Shown: piece after piece, positions 62,359 through 64,000 of the stretch | How the letters are laid out: the number at the start of each line of letters is the position of its first letter | How positions within the stretch are numbered: the stretch's first letter is position 1 | Assembly: GCA_018648805.1 (NCBI GenBank) | Contig: JABGQM010000003.1 | Coordinates: 1-64,000 of the forward strand | Source of the DNA: Verrucomicrobiota bacterium | GTDB taxonomy: Bacteria; Verrucomicrobiota; Kiritimatiellia; UBA8416; JABMPJ01 | DNA: 64,000 bases | Direction: 5' to 3' | Position numbers and translations under genes: made by a program | Notes under the pieces: model-generated | The model's database searches: none | Told to the model about the DNA's origin: nothing | What the model saw: only the letters and a program-made list of their open reading frames with translations

Positions 62359-63486
62359 CTATTCTCCTTTATGCGCTTGTCGCTCGTTGGTGAGCCAGGC
62401 GAGATAGCCGCCTTCCAAATTGGCCACGCGTCGAAATCCGTTGCGCCGGAGCAAATCCGCGGCCTTACGACTGCGAATGCCGGCCTGACACAGGCAGACA
62501 ATCAAGGCGTCCTGTTGTCCACCCAATTCAGAGAGCCGGGCGTTCAACTCGCCTAGCGGAATAGTGATGCATCCTTCAATGTAACCGGCATCGATCTCCC
62601 TGGTTTCGCGGACATCCAGCAGGACATGTGGTTCTGCACCTTCACGCAGCGTGCGATAGTCGGCGGCCCCGAGTGACAGGATGTCAGGGTCCCCCACATC
62701 GCACTGCCAGTCAATGGCCCGGGCCTCCGTTATCGATGGCGTGTCGCCGCACAGTGCACAGTCGCATCGCCGCTTCACCTGAAGTGTGCGAAACGCCATG
62801 CTCAGTGCATCGTAGGAGAGGAGTCGCCCCACGAGCGGATCACCCAGACCGGTCAACAGCTTGAGCGCCTCGGTAGCCTGCAACACCCCGATGACGCCGG
62901 GCAGGACGCCCAGAACACCCGCCTCAGCACAGGATGGGACCGTACCGGGAGCAGGCGGCTGCGGGAACAGGCAGCGGTAGCAGGGCCCTGCGGGCGGATC
63001 AAGGACGGTCACCTGACCTTCGTACAGGTAGACCGACCCATGTACAACGCGGCAACCCTCGAGTACGGCGGCATCGTTGACGAGGTAGCGTGTGGGGAAA
63101 TTGTCGGCCGCATCGAGCACGAGGTCATAGTCCCGCAGCAGCGCCCGCGCATTGGATTCATCGAAACGTGCCGCCATGGGCACCACTTCGACCTCGGGGT
63201 TGCGCTCCGTCAAGGTCTGCTGGGCCGAGTCGGTCTTGGCAATGCCCACATCAGCGGTGCGGTGCAGAATCTGTCGCTGCAAATTCGTCAGGTCAACCAC
63301 ATCATCGTCCACGATGCCAATGCGTCCGACACCCGCCGCCGCGAGGTAGAGTGCGGCGGGAGACCCCAACCCACCCGCGCCCACGATGAGAACGGAGCTA
63401 TCCATGAGGCGGCGCTGTCCTTCAGCACCGAATCCCGGCAACGTCACATGCCGTGCATAGCGTAATTGCTGATCAACAGTGAACAT
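62359..63486 (-). CDS. MoeB/ThiF-type adenylyltransferase fused to a rhodanese domain (MoeZ-like)
   Basis: 375-residue cytoplasmic enzyme. The E1-like domain (1-260) has the Rossmann motif GAGGLGS, RQILHRT, and two zinc CxxC pairs (CYRC and CALC). The rhodanese domain (about 275-370) has DVRETREI and the loop CQAGIRSRKAA with the catalytic Cys. It adenylates the C terminus of a ubiquitin-like sulfur carrier and supplies persulfide sulfur, as in molybdopterin, thiamine or thiouridine synthesis. The ATG at 63486 has GGAG seven bases upstream and overlaps the preceding gene by 14 bases; a GTG 12 bases further upstream is less likely. Confidence 0.92.
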   Translation of the reverse strand: MFTVDQQLRYARHVTLPGFGAEGQRRLMDSSVLIVGAGGLGSPAALYLAAAGVGRIGIVDDDVVDLTNLQRQILHRTADVGIAKTDSAQQTLTERNPEVEVVPMAARFDESNARALLRDYDLVLDAADNFPTRYLVNDAAVLEGCRVVHGSVYLYEGQVTVLDPPAGPCYRCLFPQPPAPGTVPSCAEAGVLGVLPGVIGVLQATEALKLLTGLGDPLVGRLLSYDALSMAFRTLQVKRRCDCALCGDTPSITEARAIDWQCDVGDPDILSLGAADYRTLREGAEPHVLLDVRETREIDAGYIEGCITIPLGELNARLSELGGQQDALIVCLCQAGIRSRKAADLLRRNGFRRVANLEGGYLAWLTNERQAHKGE

Positions 63487-64000
63487 CGGCGTCTCCACAA
63501 ACGAGGCAGTCCGGCCGTTGCTTAATCGTCATGGTTCGGAATTGCATATCGCGAAGATCCATGGTCAGTAAGCGCCCCGCCAGGGGCTCGCCCAGTCCAG
63601 ACAGCACCTTAATCGCTTCCATGGCGCCCAGACAACCAATGGTCCCGGATACCGCGCCGAACACAGGGAAACGGCGTTTCCACGCTGGCGGGGGCTCTGG
63701 ATGCAGACACGCCACGCAGGGCGTCCTGCCGGGAAACACGGTAGTGATCTGTGCCTGAAGTTCGTACATAGCACATTCAACCAGCGGCTTGCCTTGTTGG
63801 ACTGCCGCTTGATTCATGGCGAAACGCTCCTCAAACAGCGGCGAGCAGTCAACGACCAGATCAGCCTCTCCCACCAGCTGTGCCGCATTGCCGGCACAGA
63901 CATTCTCAGGCACGGCATCGATCACAAGGCGCGGGTTCAGTTCCTTCAGTCGCTTCTCTGCCGAATGCACCCGCGACGTGCCCAAGGCTTCGTGTGTCAT
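63473..64000 (-). CDS. Second ThiF/HesA-type E1-like enzyme (partial, cut by window end)
   Basis: The visible 175 residues are the C-terminal part of an E1-like adenylyltransferase; the nucleotide-binding N terminus lies beyond base 64000. Residues DLVVDCSPLFEERFAMNQAA match the E1-like core (family DNF-xR-xN), and CxxC pairs CVAC and CLVC form the zinc site. It overlaps the MoeB-rhodanese gene, so two E1-like enzymes are expressed together. Whether the first visible ATG is internal cannot be decided here. Confidence 0.85.
   Translation of the reverse strand: MTHEALGTSRVHSAEKRLKELNPRLVIDAVPENVCAGNAAQLVGEADLVVDCSPLFEERFAMNQAAVQQGKPLVECAMYELQAQITTVFPGRTPCVACLHPEPPPAWKRRFPVFGAVSGTIGCLGAMEAIKVLSGLGEPLAGRLLTMDLRDMQFRTMTIKQRPDCLVCGDADVHC

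Overview
The window is high-GC bacterial DNA, densely coded, with a Gram-negative envelope gene set: an outer-membrane beta-barrel protein, Wza/Wzc-type polysaccharide export, a LolD-type ABC pair and many Sec signal peptides. Very large secreted multidomain glycosidases with thrombospondin type 3 repeats, GH172 (DUF2961) and DUF6288 proteins, a sialate-O-acetylesterase-like enzyme and a CxxCH-type NrfA together suggest the PVC superphylum, most likely Kiritimatiellota or a relative (Lentisphaerota, Verrucomicrobiota). This assignment is an inference from gene content; there is no rRNA or tRNA in the window.

Region 1 (0-24 kb) is an alpha-glucan locus on the + strand. It holds two giant exported proteins (GH13+GH57 in one, GH13+GH13 in the other), a 4-alpha-glucanotransferase (MalQ), a membrane-anchored CBM48-type debranching enzyme and a cytoplasmic GH13 enzyme. 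A complete nrfHA operon (respiratory ammonification of nitrite) sits between the first giant and malQ. The enzymes form a plausible outside-to-inside starch/glycogen route, but no sugar transporter is encoded nearby.

Region 2 (24-43 kb) is mixed: a Na/Pi cotransporter with PhoU-like domain, a small secreted protein, an exopolysaccharide export operon (beta-barrel, Wzc, Wza, TPR-like) behind a good promoter, a GT9 glycosyltransferase next to a decayed MATE transporter, an AmrS radical SAM enzyme, a PpiD-like chaperone, a FecR-like protein with long poly-Asp tracts, an MBL-fold hydrolase, an amino-acid permease fused to a PTS EIIA domain, a Gfo/Idh/MocA oxidoreductase and an M20 amidohydrolase.

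Region 3 (43-58.6 kb) begins with an elaborate nested inverted repeat ahead of a 2,020-residue alpha-2-macroglobulin. It continues with a GT2 glycosyltransferase, a GH172-family protein, a DUF6288 protein and an SGNH/SASA esterase that share a C-terminal domain, and an MFS transporter. A second structured non-coding element built from TTAAG-containing units lies between the DUF6288 and esterase genes. A C-terminal fragment of a membrane protein gene lies beyond the MFS gene.

Region 4 (58.9-64 kb) holds a three-gene operon (secreted protein of unknown function, FtsX-like permease, LolD-like ATPase) and a convergent cluster of half-size TauE/SafE permease, MoeB-rhodanese fusion and a second E1-like (ThiF/HesA) enzyme that runs off the window.

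The best candidates for undescribed biology are the GH13-GH57 giant and its shared C-terminal module, the secreted-protein/ABC operon, the permease-EIIA fusion, and the two structured non-coding elements near 43.3 kb and 55.0 kb.
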